The translations under genes and the position numbers were made by a program. This document shows, piece by piece, positions 24,270-31,323 of a DNA stretch of 34,502 bases. Position 1 is the stretch's first letter. Every line of letters begins with the position of its first letter. The notes beneath the pieces were generated by a model. That model did no database searches. It saw only the letters and a list, made by a program, of their open reading frames with translations, and had not been told where the DNA came from. Origin of the DNA: an uncultured Bacilli bacterium (lineage in GTDB: Bacteria > Bacillota_I > Bacilli_A > RF39 > UBA660); assembly GCA_947623825.1 (NCBI GenBank), contig CANQHQ010000014.1:1-34502 (forward strand), read 5' to 3'.

Positions 24270-25130
24270 ATGAAACAAATAGAAGTAAGGTCGAATCCAA
24301 TCAACCAACAGTTAGCTATAAGAATATGCCAACGATTAGAACAAATTGGATATGAAGTAACCCTTTCCATTTTACCTAATGCGCAAGAAAACACGGATGA
24401 AAGATTATGGATAGAGAAGGAAAAGACCCCTACAACCATTTTGTGGATAGGAGAAGGGGATAAAGTACAAGATAAGGAAGAGAAGGAAAAGACACGTGTA
24501 TTTTCTTATGGAAAATCTCCTATTGAAACAGAAGAAGATTTGATTGTGCTTGCGATCACAGAAGAAAATACGAAAATCAGTGAAGAAAATCATTTAAGAA
24601 AGTATTTTTCAAGAGAAGATTTAGAGAAAATCAAAACCTGTGATGATGCCTATCTGAAAGCCTCTGTTCTTGTAAGAAGATTATTTCAAAATAAAAAGGA
24701 TAAAGCCAATCAACCATACATCCACCATTTACGAAGAGTCTCCGACCACTTAGAAGAAGAATTACAAATCGCAGGACTCCTGCACGACACCGTAGAGGAT
24801 ACAGAAGTTACATGCTTCGACTTATTAGAAATAGGATTTTCACCAGAAGTCGTTGCCTTTGTTTATCTCGTTACGAAACCTCAAATTGACACGAAGAATA
24901 AAACCAAAGAAGAAAAATTGAAAATCTACGAAGAAGAAATCGATACCATCATTCGAAGTAAGAGAAAAAAAGTGACATTACTAAAACAGGCAGATATGGA
25001 AGATAATTACAATCCAGAACGAAGAAAGAACTTGCCGAAAGAAAAGCAAGAGTGGTTTGAAGAAAAATATGGAAAACAATTAATCAAATTAAAAAAAATC
25101 AATGAAGAAAGGAATCAAAAATTATGTTAG
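24270..25130 (+). CDS. HD-domain protein, RelA/SpoT-hydrolase-like, in the serine T-box operon
   Basis: This 286-residue protein has an unassigned N-terminal domain (about 1-110) and an HD phosphohydrolase domain. The motifs are PYIHHLRRVSDHLEEELQIA, then GLLHDTVEDTEVTCFDLLEI with His172-Asp173, and LLKQADMEDNYNPERRKNLP with Asp242. H, HD, ED and the final D-x-x-D-N pattern resemble the (p)ppGpp hydrolase domain of SpoT and small alarmone hydrolases; the synthetase domain is absent. The product could degrade alarmone or another nucleotide. ATG 24270 follows GGAGGTG. Its last 7 nt overlap the serS start, so it is co-translated with serS and controlled by the T-box. Confidence 0.75.
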   Translation: MKQIEVRSNPINQQLAIRICQRLEQIGYEVTLSILPNAQENTDERLWIEKEKTPTTILWIGEGDKVQDKEEKEKTRVFSYGKSPIETEEDLIVLAITEENTKISEENHLRKYFSREDLEKIKTCDDAYLKASVLVRRLFQNKKDKANQPYIHHLRRVSDHLEEELQIAGLLHDTVEDTEVTCFDLLEIGFSPEVVAFVYLVTKPQIDTKNKTKEEKLKIYEEEIDTIIRSKRKKVTLLKQADMEDNYNPERRKNLPKEKQEWFEEKYGKQLIKLKKINEERNQKLC

Positions 25131-26410
25131 ATATTAAATTTATTAGAGAAAATAAAGAAAAAGTAGAGGAAAATATTAGAAAAAAATTTCAAGATAAAAA
25201 GTTACCATTAGTAACGGAAGTAATTGAACTAGATGAAACGTATCGTTCTTTAAAAGTAGAAGGAGATAATCTCCGCCAGGAAAGAAATACAACGAGTACG
25301 GAAATCGGTAGCTTAATGAGAGAAGGAAAAAAAGACGAAGCAGAAAAGAAGAAGGCACGTGTAGTAGAAATTAATGAAAAATTAAAGGAAATTGAAGAAA
25401 AAGAAGAAGAGTTAAGTAAGACAATCAAGGAAAAAATGATGATGATTCCAAATATGATTGCGGACGATGTTCCTATCGGAGAAGATGATTCAAAAAACGT
25501 CGATGAACAACATTTTGGAGATCCAGTTGTCCCAGACTTCGAAGTACCGTATCATGCCGATATTATGGCTAGTTTCGGTGGTTTAGACAAAGATGCCGCA
25601 GGAAGAGTGAGTGGAAACGGATTCTATTACTTAATGGGAGATATTGCGAGACTTCATTCCGCTGTTTTGGCCTATGCGCGGGATTTTATGATTGATAAAG
25701 GATTTACTTACTGTATTCCTCCTTTTATGATTCATGGAGATGCCGTAGATGGTGTGATGTCCTTTGAAGAAAAAGAAAATATGATGTATAAAATTCAAGG
25801 AGAAGATTTGTATCTAATTGGAACAAGTGAGCATTCGATGATTGCCAAATTTAAAGATCAAATTTTGAAAGAAAGTGATCTACCAATTACTATGACTTCT
25901 TATTCTCCATGTTTCCGAAAAGAAGTAGGATCGCATGGAATTGAGGAAAGGGGAATCTATCGTATTCATCAATTCGAAAAACAAGAAATGGTTGTTCTTT
26001 GTAAACCAGAAGATAGTGAGGAATGGTATAACAAAATGTGGAATTATTCCGTAGAACTTTTCCGCAGTTTGGATATTCCAGTAAGAAAATTGGTTTGCTG
26101 TTCGGGAGACTTAGCGGATTTAAAATATCGTTCTTGTGATATTGAAGCATGGAGTCCAAGACAAAAGAAATACTTTGAAGTATGTTCTTGCTCTAATTTG
26201 ACAGATGCCCAAGCAAGACGTCTTGCAATTCGTTATAAAAAAGAAAACGGAGAAAAAGAACTAGTACACACATTAAACAACACCGTAATAGCACCACCAA
26301 GAATGTTGATTGCCTTCTTAGAAAATAATCTTTGTGCCGATGGAAGTGTAAAAATACCAAAAGTTTTACAACCTTATATGGGAGGAAAAGAGAAAATCGA
26401 AAAGAAGTAG
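25124..26410 (+). CDS. serS: Seryl-tRNA synthetase
   Basis: The 428-residue class IIa synthetase charges tRNA-Ser. The N-terminal antiparallel coiled-coil arm (about 30-105) reaches the tRNA long arm. The core shows FRKEVGSHGIEERGIYRIHQ (motif 2), QFEKQEMVVLC and motif 3 NNTVIAPPRMLIAFLENN, where the usual Gly-x-x-Arg glycine is Pro. Length is normal. It is the second gene of the serine T-box operon. The final 128 nt before the last codons are repeated with 5 synonymous differences at 27953-28080, after a DUF4143 ATPase gene. This protein ends IEKK; the repeat encodes IEKNTK. Confidence 0.96.
   Translation: MLDIKFIRENKEKVEENIRKKFQDKKLPLVTEVIELDETYRSLKVEGDNLRQERNTTSTEIGSLMREGKKDEAEKKKARVVEINEKLKEIEEKEEELSKTIKEKMMMIPNMIADDVPIGEDDSKNVDEQHFGDPVVPDFEVPYHADIMASFGGLDKDAAGRVSGNGFYYLMGDIARLHSAVLAYARDFMIDKGFTYCIPPFMIHGDAVDGVMSFEEKENMMYKIQGEDLYLIGTSEHSMIAKFKDQILKESDLPITMTSYSPCFRKEVGSHGIEERGIYRIHQFEKQEMVVLCKPEDSEEWYNKMWNYSVELFRSLDIPVRKLVCCSGDLADLKYRSCDIEAWSPRQKKYFEVCSCSNLTDAQARRLAIRYKKENGEKELVHTLNNTVIAPPRMLIAFLENNLCADGSVKIPKVLQPYMGGKEKIEKK
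26279..26406 (+). repeat. serS 3'-end duplication, copy A (in serS)
   Basis: These 128 bp align without gaps to 27953-28080 and differ at five positions (96% identity), all synonymous in the serS frame (Ala, Ala, Leu, Gly, Glu). A similar terminator follows each copy. Confidence 0.95.
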
Positions 26411-26450
26411 GTAATTTAACTGCTTATTGTATAAAACAAGTACTTATAAA

Positions 26451-26512
26451 AAAGAAGTATATAATAGATTTTTCAAAAACCGGAAGAGTCAATTATAATA
26501 CTTCTTTTTAAT
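26451..26512 (+). terminator. serS terminator (copy A)
   Basis: A perfect 10-bp stem, AAAGAAGTAT (26451-26460) with ATACTTCTTT (26498-26507), is followed by TTTAATT. Its outer arms and the first loop bases (ATAATAGA) are echoed by the terminator at 28106-28167. Confidence 0.75.
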
Positions 26513-26720
26513 TACTGATATTTATTTACATACTTAACAAATGAAATTACATATAAAATAGAATTGATGAAAAGTGCCGAAAGTGGCAAAAATTTTCGAT
26601 AAAAAGTTTTTCCAATTCAACAAAAAAACTTCAAAAATAAAAAAGTTTTTCCAATTCAACAAAAAAACTTTATATTTAAATAAATTTATTATATAATATT
26701 GATGAAGAAGGTGAAATAGT
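26513..26720 (+). promoter_or_regulatory. Control region of the second DUF4143 ATPase
   Basis: It contains a small hairpin TGCC/GGCA near 26575-26588, two perfect 31-nt direct repeats (26601-26631 and 26640-26670, period 39), and a promoter. The promoter is TTTATA (26669-26674), a 17-nt spacer and TATAAT (26692-26697), 23 nt before ATG 26721. No gene is visible here. Confidence 0.65.
26601..26670. repeat. Two perfect 31-nt direct repeats with internal dyads
   Basis: Each copy contains the 26-nt site AGTTTT-n14-AAAACT with CCAATTCAAC in the centre. In the second copy (26644-26669) the last T is the first base of the -35, exactly as in the site before the first DUF4143 ATPase. Confidence 0.9.
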
Positions 26721-27923
26721 ATGTTAAAAAGAAGTTACTATTTAAATAAGATTAAAGATTTTTATCACGTAAACTCATTAATAAAAATTTTGTGTGGATT
26801 AAGAAGAAGTGGTAAATCTGTAATTTTGCAACAAATAATAGAAGAGATTAAAGAAAGTGGTGTTAAAGATGATCATATAATATATATAAATTTTGAATCA
26901 CTTGATTACGCGAATATAACAGATGCAATAGAATTAAATGATTATATCAAAAATTTAACAAAAGATAAAAATACTTACTATATATTTTTAGATGAAGTTC
27001 AAAAAGTAAAAGAATTTGAAAAAGCTATTAACTCTTTAAGAATTACAAATCAATTTAGTATTTTCATTACCGGTTCAAATAGCAAGATGACCTTTTTAGA
27101 ATTATCAACGGATTTATCAGGTAGATATGTAAGTTTTAGAATCAATCCTTTATCATTTAAAGAAGCTACTCAAATAACTAATACGAAACCAGAAAATTAT
27201 TTTGATTTATTATTAGATATCTTTGAATGGGGTACTTTGCCTCAAAGATTTTCTTTTGAAAATGATGATTCAAAAGAAAATTATATTAGAGATGTTTACG
27301 ATTCAATCCTTCTTAAAGATGTTGTAGAAAGACTTGGAATATCTGACGTTACTTCATTTAATAAAATACTTCAATATATTTTAGAAACGGAAACTAGAGA
27401 ATTTTCTGCAACAAATGTGTTAGATTATTTAGATAAAAGTGGCAATAAAGTTGCCACAGACACATTGTATAAATATTTAGAAGCACTTTGTTCAACTTTC
27501 ATTATCAATAGAGTTTATAGGTATGATGTAAATGGAAAAGCTATTTTGAAATCATTAAATAAGTTTTATGCTACAGATTTGGGTGTAAAAAAAATTAAAA
27601 CGAATAGTAAAGAAATTAACTACTCCCGTGCTTTTGAAAATTTAATATATAATGAATTAATAAAAAAAGGGTATGATGTCTATATTGGAAAAACTAAAGA
27701 AGGTGAAATAGATTTTATAGCATCTAAAAATAAAAACATTAAATATATTCAAGCTTGTTATGATTTATCAAATGAAGAAACTAGGATTAGAGAATTCAAT
27801 GCCTTTAACAGTATAAGTGATAATTATCCTAAATATGTAATTTCAATTAATAAAGAAGATTATTCTCAAAATGGAATTAAACATCTTAACATTTTTGACT
27901 TTTTAATGGATGATCAATTTTAA
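26721..27923 (+). CDS. AAA-type ATPase with DUF4143 nuclease-like C-terminus (copy 2)
   Basis: The 400-residue paralogue of the 19965 gene has the same layout but a quite different sequence. Walker A is GLRRSGKSV (about 26-34), Walker B YYIFLDEVQKV, then FITGSNSKMTFLELSTDLSG and FRINPLSFKEA. The C-terminus has YIGKTKEGEIDFIASKNKNI followed by YIQA, a PD-(D/E)xK-like core with Glu-x-Asp but no Lys. The function is unknown. Upstream are two operator-like repeats; downstream is a second serS 3' end, so the gene arrived at the serS 3' end as a unit of about 1.4 kb (26513-27952). It encodes no recombinase. Base composition is clearly more AT-rich than serS. Confidence 0.85.
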   Translation: MLKRSYYLNKIKDFYHVNSLIKILCGLRRSGKSVILQQIIEEIKESGVKDDHIIYINFESLDYANITDAIELNDYIKNLTKDKNTYYIFLDEVQKVKEFEKAINSLRITNQFSIFITGSNSKMTFLELSTDLSGRYVSFRINPLSFKEATQITNTKPENYFDLLLDIFEWGTLPQRFSFENDDSKENYIRDVYDSILLKDVVERLGISDVTSFNKILQYILETETREFSATNVLDYLDKSGNKVATDTLYKYLEALCSTFIINRVYRYDVNGKAILKSLNKFYATDLGVKKIKTNSKEINYSRAFENLIYNELIKKGYDVYIGKTKEGEIDFIASKNKNIKYIQACYDLSNEETRIREFNAFNSISDNYPKYVISINKEDYSQNGIKHLNIFDFLMDDQF

Positions 27924-27952
27924 TATTATTGGTACATATTGAAACTACAAGA

Positions 27953-28090
27953 AACACCGTAATAGCGCCACCAAGAATGTTGATTGCGTTCCTAGAAAAT
28001 AATCTTTGTGCCGATGGAAGTGTAAAAATACCAAAAGTTTTACAACCTTATATGGGTGGAAAAGAAAAAATCGAAAAGAACACAAAATAG
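27953..28090 (+). pseudogene. Orphan 3' end of serS (duplication copy B)
   Basis: It reads NTVIAPPRMLIAFLENN and onward in the serS frame to a TAG at 28088-28090, ending IEKNTK rather than IEKK. It has no start, since the upstream sequence is unrelated. Five differences from the serS copy are all synonymous, so the sequence evolved as functional coding DNA in another allele before being placed here, or was left here when the native end was displaced. Confidence 0.9.
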
Positions 28091-28105
28091 TCATGTATAA
28101 AAAAT

Positions 28106-28167
28106 AAAAGAAGCATAAAATAGACTCTTTCACAGTTTTGGAAGAACTTTCTATCATACTTCTTTTT
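28106..28167 (+). terminator. Terminator after the orphan serS end (copy B)
   Basis: AAAAGAAGCAT (28106-28116) and ATACTTCTTTT (28156-28166) pair with one C/A mismatch, followed by T and ATT. It is homologous in its arms to the serS terminator at 26451 but strongly diverged in the loop. It can also terminate the ATPase gene. Confidence 0.65.
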
Positions 28168-28282
28168 TATTAAGAAATTTCGTTACATGAGGCTTTCATT
28201 TTAAATTACAGGAGTCAAAAAATAGAACTGGTCAATCAAATACAAAGTATGGTATGATAAAAATAAAGAGAGTTGAGAAAAG

Positions 28283-29203
28283 ATGTATAACGATTCAATA
28301 AAAGTAGCGAATAAGATAATTACAGCGGAGGATTTAGAGGAGATTTTCGTAAAAATGAATGAAAAATTACTCTATTATCAAAATCTTTCCGTCAAAGAAG
28401 AAGCGAGAAATCAAGGGATTGAGAGTTACAATCGAGTGTTTAGTTATAAAGATAGGGGAAGCAATCTGAAAGTAACGGTGAATTTTCACGATAACACGAC
28501 GATAAAATTTGATCGTTATGATGAATTTATTACGATTTTTCACCAGAGATTAGAAGAAATAAAAGATATGTTTGTCGTTTTTTGCTTAAACTATGAAACG
28601 AGAGAATTAGGGCGTGGCACAACATGGGAAAATCAACACATCTATCTTTGGATTTATGAAAATCAAATGAATATAGATGTTTCTCTAAGCAGTACGGATC
28701 ACAAGATGGATGATGTTTACGAATTAATCAAAACGAAAATTTTGAATGCCCCAGAAAAGTATGATCGAACAATCAAACGAAAATCCAGAATTATTATGAC
28801 AGTCGGTTTCGCTATCGGAATCATTCCTGCTATCGTTTTCGTTACACTTCTTTTACTTGTAAAAGAAATTCGCCTTTTTTTCTCTTCAACAATCATTTTA
28901 TATCCTATTTGTACCACTCTACTAGGCCTTGGACTCGGTACCACGATAGGAAGTGTTCAGATTTCCTCCCTTTATTCAAAAATTTCACCTAGAAAAGTTT
29001 ATGCGGGACATAATGATAAGGGAAGCATCTACAAAGATGATATAGAAGAATTTACAAAAAAAGGGGAAATATTAATAGGAAGAAATGTGGATAATTTGGA
29101 AATAAGAAATCAAATCGAGAAAATGAATCAAAAATATAAAAAATGGATTCCTATCGAATTGGGATTGATTCTTATCCTATCCATTATTTTACTATTTGTT
29201 TAA
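28283..29203 (+). CDS. Unknown protein with three C-terminal membrane helices
   Basis: The 306-residue protein starts with about 165 soluble residues (helix, then a beta-rich part: SNLKVTVNFHDNTTIKFDRY). Two transmembrane helices follow at about 170-225 (MTVGFAIGIIPAIVFVTLLL and ILYPICTTLLGLGLGTTIGS), then a soluble loop, and a third at the very C-terminus (ELGLILILSIILLFV). I know no family. A -10 TATGAT lies at 28253-28258. A 12-nt gap separates it from the FabG-like gene, so it probably heads the four-gene operon ending with superoxide reductase. Confidence 0.6.
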   Translation: MYNDSIKVANKIITAEDLEEIFVKMNEKLLYYQNLSVKEEARNQGIESYNRVFSYKDRGSNLKVTVNFHDNTTIKFDRYDEFITIFHQRLEEIKDMFVVFCLNYETRELGRGTTWENQHIYLWIYENQMNIDVSLSSTDHKMDDVYELIKTKILNAPEKYDRTIKRKSRIIMTVGFAIGIIPAIVFVTLLLLVKEIRLFFSSTIILYPICTTLLGLGLGTTIGSVQISSLYSKISPRKVYAGHNDKGSIYKDDIEEFTKKGEILIGRNVDNLEIRNQIEKMNQKYKKWIPIELGLILILSIILLFV

Positions 29204-29214
29204 AGGAGAAAAAT

Positions 29215-29961
29215 ATGTTAGAAGGAAAAGTTGCTTTTATCACAGGATCCAGTCGTGGAATTGGTAAAGAAATTGCTAGATTATTTCTAGACAACAAAGC
29301 AAAAGTCGTCATTTGTGGATCAAAATTGGAAAATGCTGAAAAATTAGAAAATGAGTTCCGTGAAGAAGGATACAACAAAAACTTGATGATGGCAGTAGGA
29401 ATCAACATGACGGACAATACTAGTATTCAAGAAGCAGTGCAAAAAACAATTGCCAATTGGGGAAAAATCGATATTTTAGTAAACAATGCTGGTATCACAA
29501 GTCATGAATCATTATTAGATTCCACGGATGAAGATTTTGAAAAGATGTTTGATGTAAATGTCTTTGGACTTGTTAAAGTAACAAGAGAAGTTGTGAAATA
29601 TATGAAAGAAACAGGAGGAAGTATCATCAATACGTCTTCGATGGTAGGAATCTATGGTGGTAAAAATCAATCCGCTTATTCTGCGAGTAAATTTGCCGTG
29701 AATGGATTAACGGTTTCTTGGGCAAAGGAATTAGGTAGTTATAACATCCGTGTGAATGCCGTCGCTCCTGGTGTAGTGGAAACCGATATGATGAAAGGTT
29801 CGGTAAATGACAAGATGAAAGAAATGTTAGTGCAAATGACCCCTTTACATACCATGGCGCAACCATCGGATTTGGCTGGAGCCTATTTATATTTGGCTAG
29901 TGATGCCGCAAAATTTACGACGGGAACGATTATCAAAGTAGATGGAGGATTGACAATGTAA
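29215..29961 (+). CDS. SDR-family oxidoreductase, FabG-like
   Basis: This 248-residue short-chain dehydrogenase/reductase resembles 3-oxoacyl-ACP reductase. The NADP(H) motif is ITGSSRGIGKEIA (Gly11-x3-Gly15-x-Gly17), then NNAGIT, the catalytic Ser in INTSSMVGIYGG, and Tyr155-x3-Lys159 in SAYSASK. The ending GTIIKVDGGLTM is typical of FabG. The surrounding genes are redox proteins, not a fatty-acid cluster, so the substrate may be different. ATG 29215 follows AAAGGAG; the longer reading frame from 29143 is out of place. The next gene begins directly after its stop codon. Confidence 0.88.
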   Translation: MLEGKVAFITGSSRGIGKEIARLFLDNKAKVVICGSKLENAEKLENEFREEGYNKNLMMAVGINMTDNTSIQEAVQKTIANWGKIDILVNNAGITSHESLLDSTDEDFEKMFDVNVFGLVKVTREVVKYMKETGGSIINTSSMVGIYGGKNQSAYSASKFAVNGLTVSWAKELGSYNIRVNAVAPGVVETDMMKGSVNDKMKEMLVQMTPLHTMAQPSDLAGAYLYLASDAAKFTTGTIIKVDGGLTM

Positions 29962-30609
29962 ATGAAGAATAAAAAAATTATCAGAGATGTCAGTTATGGA
30001 ATGTATGTAGTGAGTACCAAAAAAGATAAAAAAGTTGGTTGTATCATTAATACATTATGTCAAATTACAAGTGGAGAAAATCCTGTTATTACAATCAGTT
30101 TAAATAAGGAAAACTATACAAATCAAGTAATCAAACAGACGAAAAATTTTGCCATATCGATCTTGTCGGAGCAAACGAATCCCAACGTCATCTCAACTTT
30201 CGGTTTTCAAAGTTCGAAAGAGACGGACAAATTTGAAAAATTTGCCTACAAAATGATAGATGAAATTCCCATTATCACAGAAGAATGCTGTGGATATTTA
30301 CGTTGTGAAGTGATGGATATCATCGATTGCGAAACACATGATATTTTTATAGCGAGAGTAATAGAGGGGGATAAATGGAATGAAAATACACCGATGACGT
30401 ATCGTTATTATCATGAGGTTTTAAAAGGACAAGCTCCAAAGAAAGCCCCTACTTATGAGGAAAAACTAGAGAAAAAAGTGACGCAATCAGGAAAAGAAGT
30501 ATGGGTTTGTACCGTTTGCGGATACATTCATGAAGGTCCACTCCCAGAAGATTTTCATTGTCCTATCTGTGGAGTAGGAAAAGAAAAGTTTCGAAAAGGA
30601 GAAGAGTAG
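29962..30609 (+). CDS. Flavin reductase-like protein fused to rubredoxin
   Basis: The 215-residue fusion has an FMN-binding flavin-reductase-like split barrel (about 1-160; SYGMYVVSTKKDKKVGCIIN and ITISLNKENYTNQVIK) and a C-terminal rubredoxin (about 170-213). The rubredoxin has its iron cysteines in VWVCTVCGYIHEG and CPICGVGKEKF. Such proteins carry electrons from NAD(P)H to oxygen- or superoxide-detoxifying partners in anaerobes (similar to High-molecular-weight rubredoxin). The next gene encodes a superoxide reductase-type protein, which is a natural electron acceptor. It starts at the base after the FabG-like stop codon. Confidence 0.9.
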   Translation: MKNKKIIRDVSYGMYVVSTKKDKKVGCIINTLCQITSGENPVITISLNKENYTNQVIKQTKNFAISILSEQTNPNVISTFGFQSSKETDKFEKFAYKMIDEIPIITEECCGYLRCEVMDIIDCETHDIFIARVIEGDKWNENTPMTYRYYHEVLKGQAPKKAPTYEEKLEKKVTQSGKEVWVCTVCGYIHEGPLPEDFHCPICGVGKEKFRKGEE

Positions 30610-30610
30610 T

Positions 30611-30949
30611 ATGAAGTTTTATGTATGTCCCATTTGTGGAAATGGAATCATCACAACAGAAAATAATCCTGTAACTTGTTGTGGTCAAAAATTAAATGGT
30701 CAAGAAATTAAAGACGCAGAAGGAAAACATCGTCTTTTCGTCAAAGAAGAAGGAGAAAAGATAACCCTTACTTCCGAACATGGAATGACCAAAGAACATC
30801 ATCTAAATTTTATCGCCTATGGAAAAGACAATCAGTATGTCGTGATAAAATTAGATAAAGAAACACCAGTAAATGTCACACTTTCAAAAATAGAGGGTGG
30901 AGAACTTTACTTTGGTTGCAATCAACATGGTGTTTGGAAAAATAATTAA
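30611..30949 (+). CDS. Desulfoferrodoxin/superoxide reductase
   Basis: The 112-residue protein reduces superoxide to hydrogen peroxide without making oxygen. An N-terminal desulforedoxin-like centre, FYVCPICGNGIITTENNPVT with CC, is followed by the superoxide reductase domain. The ligands of the catalytic iron are visible: His in KHRLFV, His in SEHGMTKEHH (two sites), and Cys plus His in FGCNQHGVW. It starts 1 nt after the stop of the flavin reductase-rubredoxin gene, its probable reductant. Last gene of the operon; the terminator lies 60 nt on. Confidence 0.9.
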   Translation: MKFYVCPICGNGIITTENNPVTCCGQKLNGQEIKDAEGKHRLFVKEEGEKITLTSEHGMTKEHHLNFIAYGKDNQYVVIKLDKETPVNVTLSKIEGGELYFGCNQHGVWKNN

Positions 30950-31183
30950 AATAAAAAAACGAAATAAGAATGAATTCAATCAAATCTGAAAAGAAAATTT
31001 AATACATAGAAAATACAAGGATAAAGAGAAAAGAATAAACCTTGTATTTTTTTTTATGATTTCATACTAGAATCAAAAAATGAAAAAGAAAAATCAACCC
31101 GAATAAAAGAAATGATACTTTAAAAATTTCGTTCAATTCAATAAAGAAATTATAAAAATTTTAGGCCGTGTGCAATACGAATG
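30950..31183. other. Gap before the first poly-G promoter
   Basis: There is no gene. It holds a terminator (31011-31055) and a dyad AATTTC/GAAATT (31125-31130 and 31146-31151) whose centre TTCAATTCAATAAA resembles the repeat before the 26721 ATPase. There is also an inverted repeat, CCGTGT (31166-31171) with ACACGG (31199-31204), which reaches into the promoter. Confidence 0.5.
31011..31055 (+). terminator. Terminator with AAATACAAGG arms, copy 1
   Basis: AAATACAAGG (31011-31020) pairs with CCTTGTATTT (31040-31049), followed by T6. The same arms recur at 32802-32840, and each copy precedes a poly-G promoter. Confidence 0.8.
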
Positions 31184-31217
31184 GGACTTGCCAAAACGAC
31201 ACGGGGGGGGGTATAAT
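31184..31217 (+). promoter_or_regulatory. Poly-G-spacer promoter 1 (G9, 18-nt spacer)
   Basis: TTGCCA (31188-31193) and TATAAT (31212-31217) are separated by 18 nt that end in nine consecutive G. A G9 run in this AT-rich DNA is exceptional. The whole block from GGACTTG to TATAAT is identical to 32896-32928 apart from one G. Changes in G number would alter the -35/-10 distance, which suggests phase variation of the gene at 31324. Confidence 0.85.
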
Positions 31218-31323
31218 TTAGAAAAAGGAAAATCCTGATTTTCATTATAATTGTTTGATTAATTTTGGATTTTTAAAAAATTGTGGTTTGATACCCAATT
31301 GAAAGTCGAATAGGAGAGATAAG

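Noticed and set aside
26601..26670. CRISPR-like array
   Set aside because: Only two repeats with an 8-nt gap, AT-rich, in a promoter; there is no spacer-repeat pattern and no cas gene.
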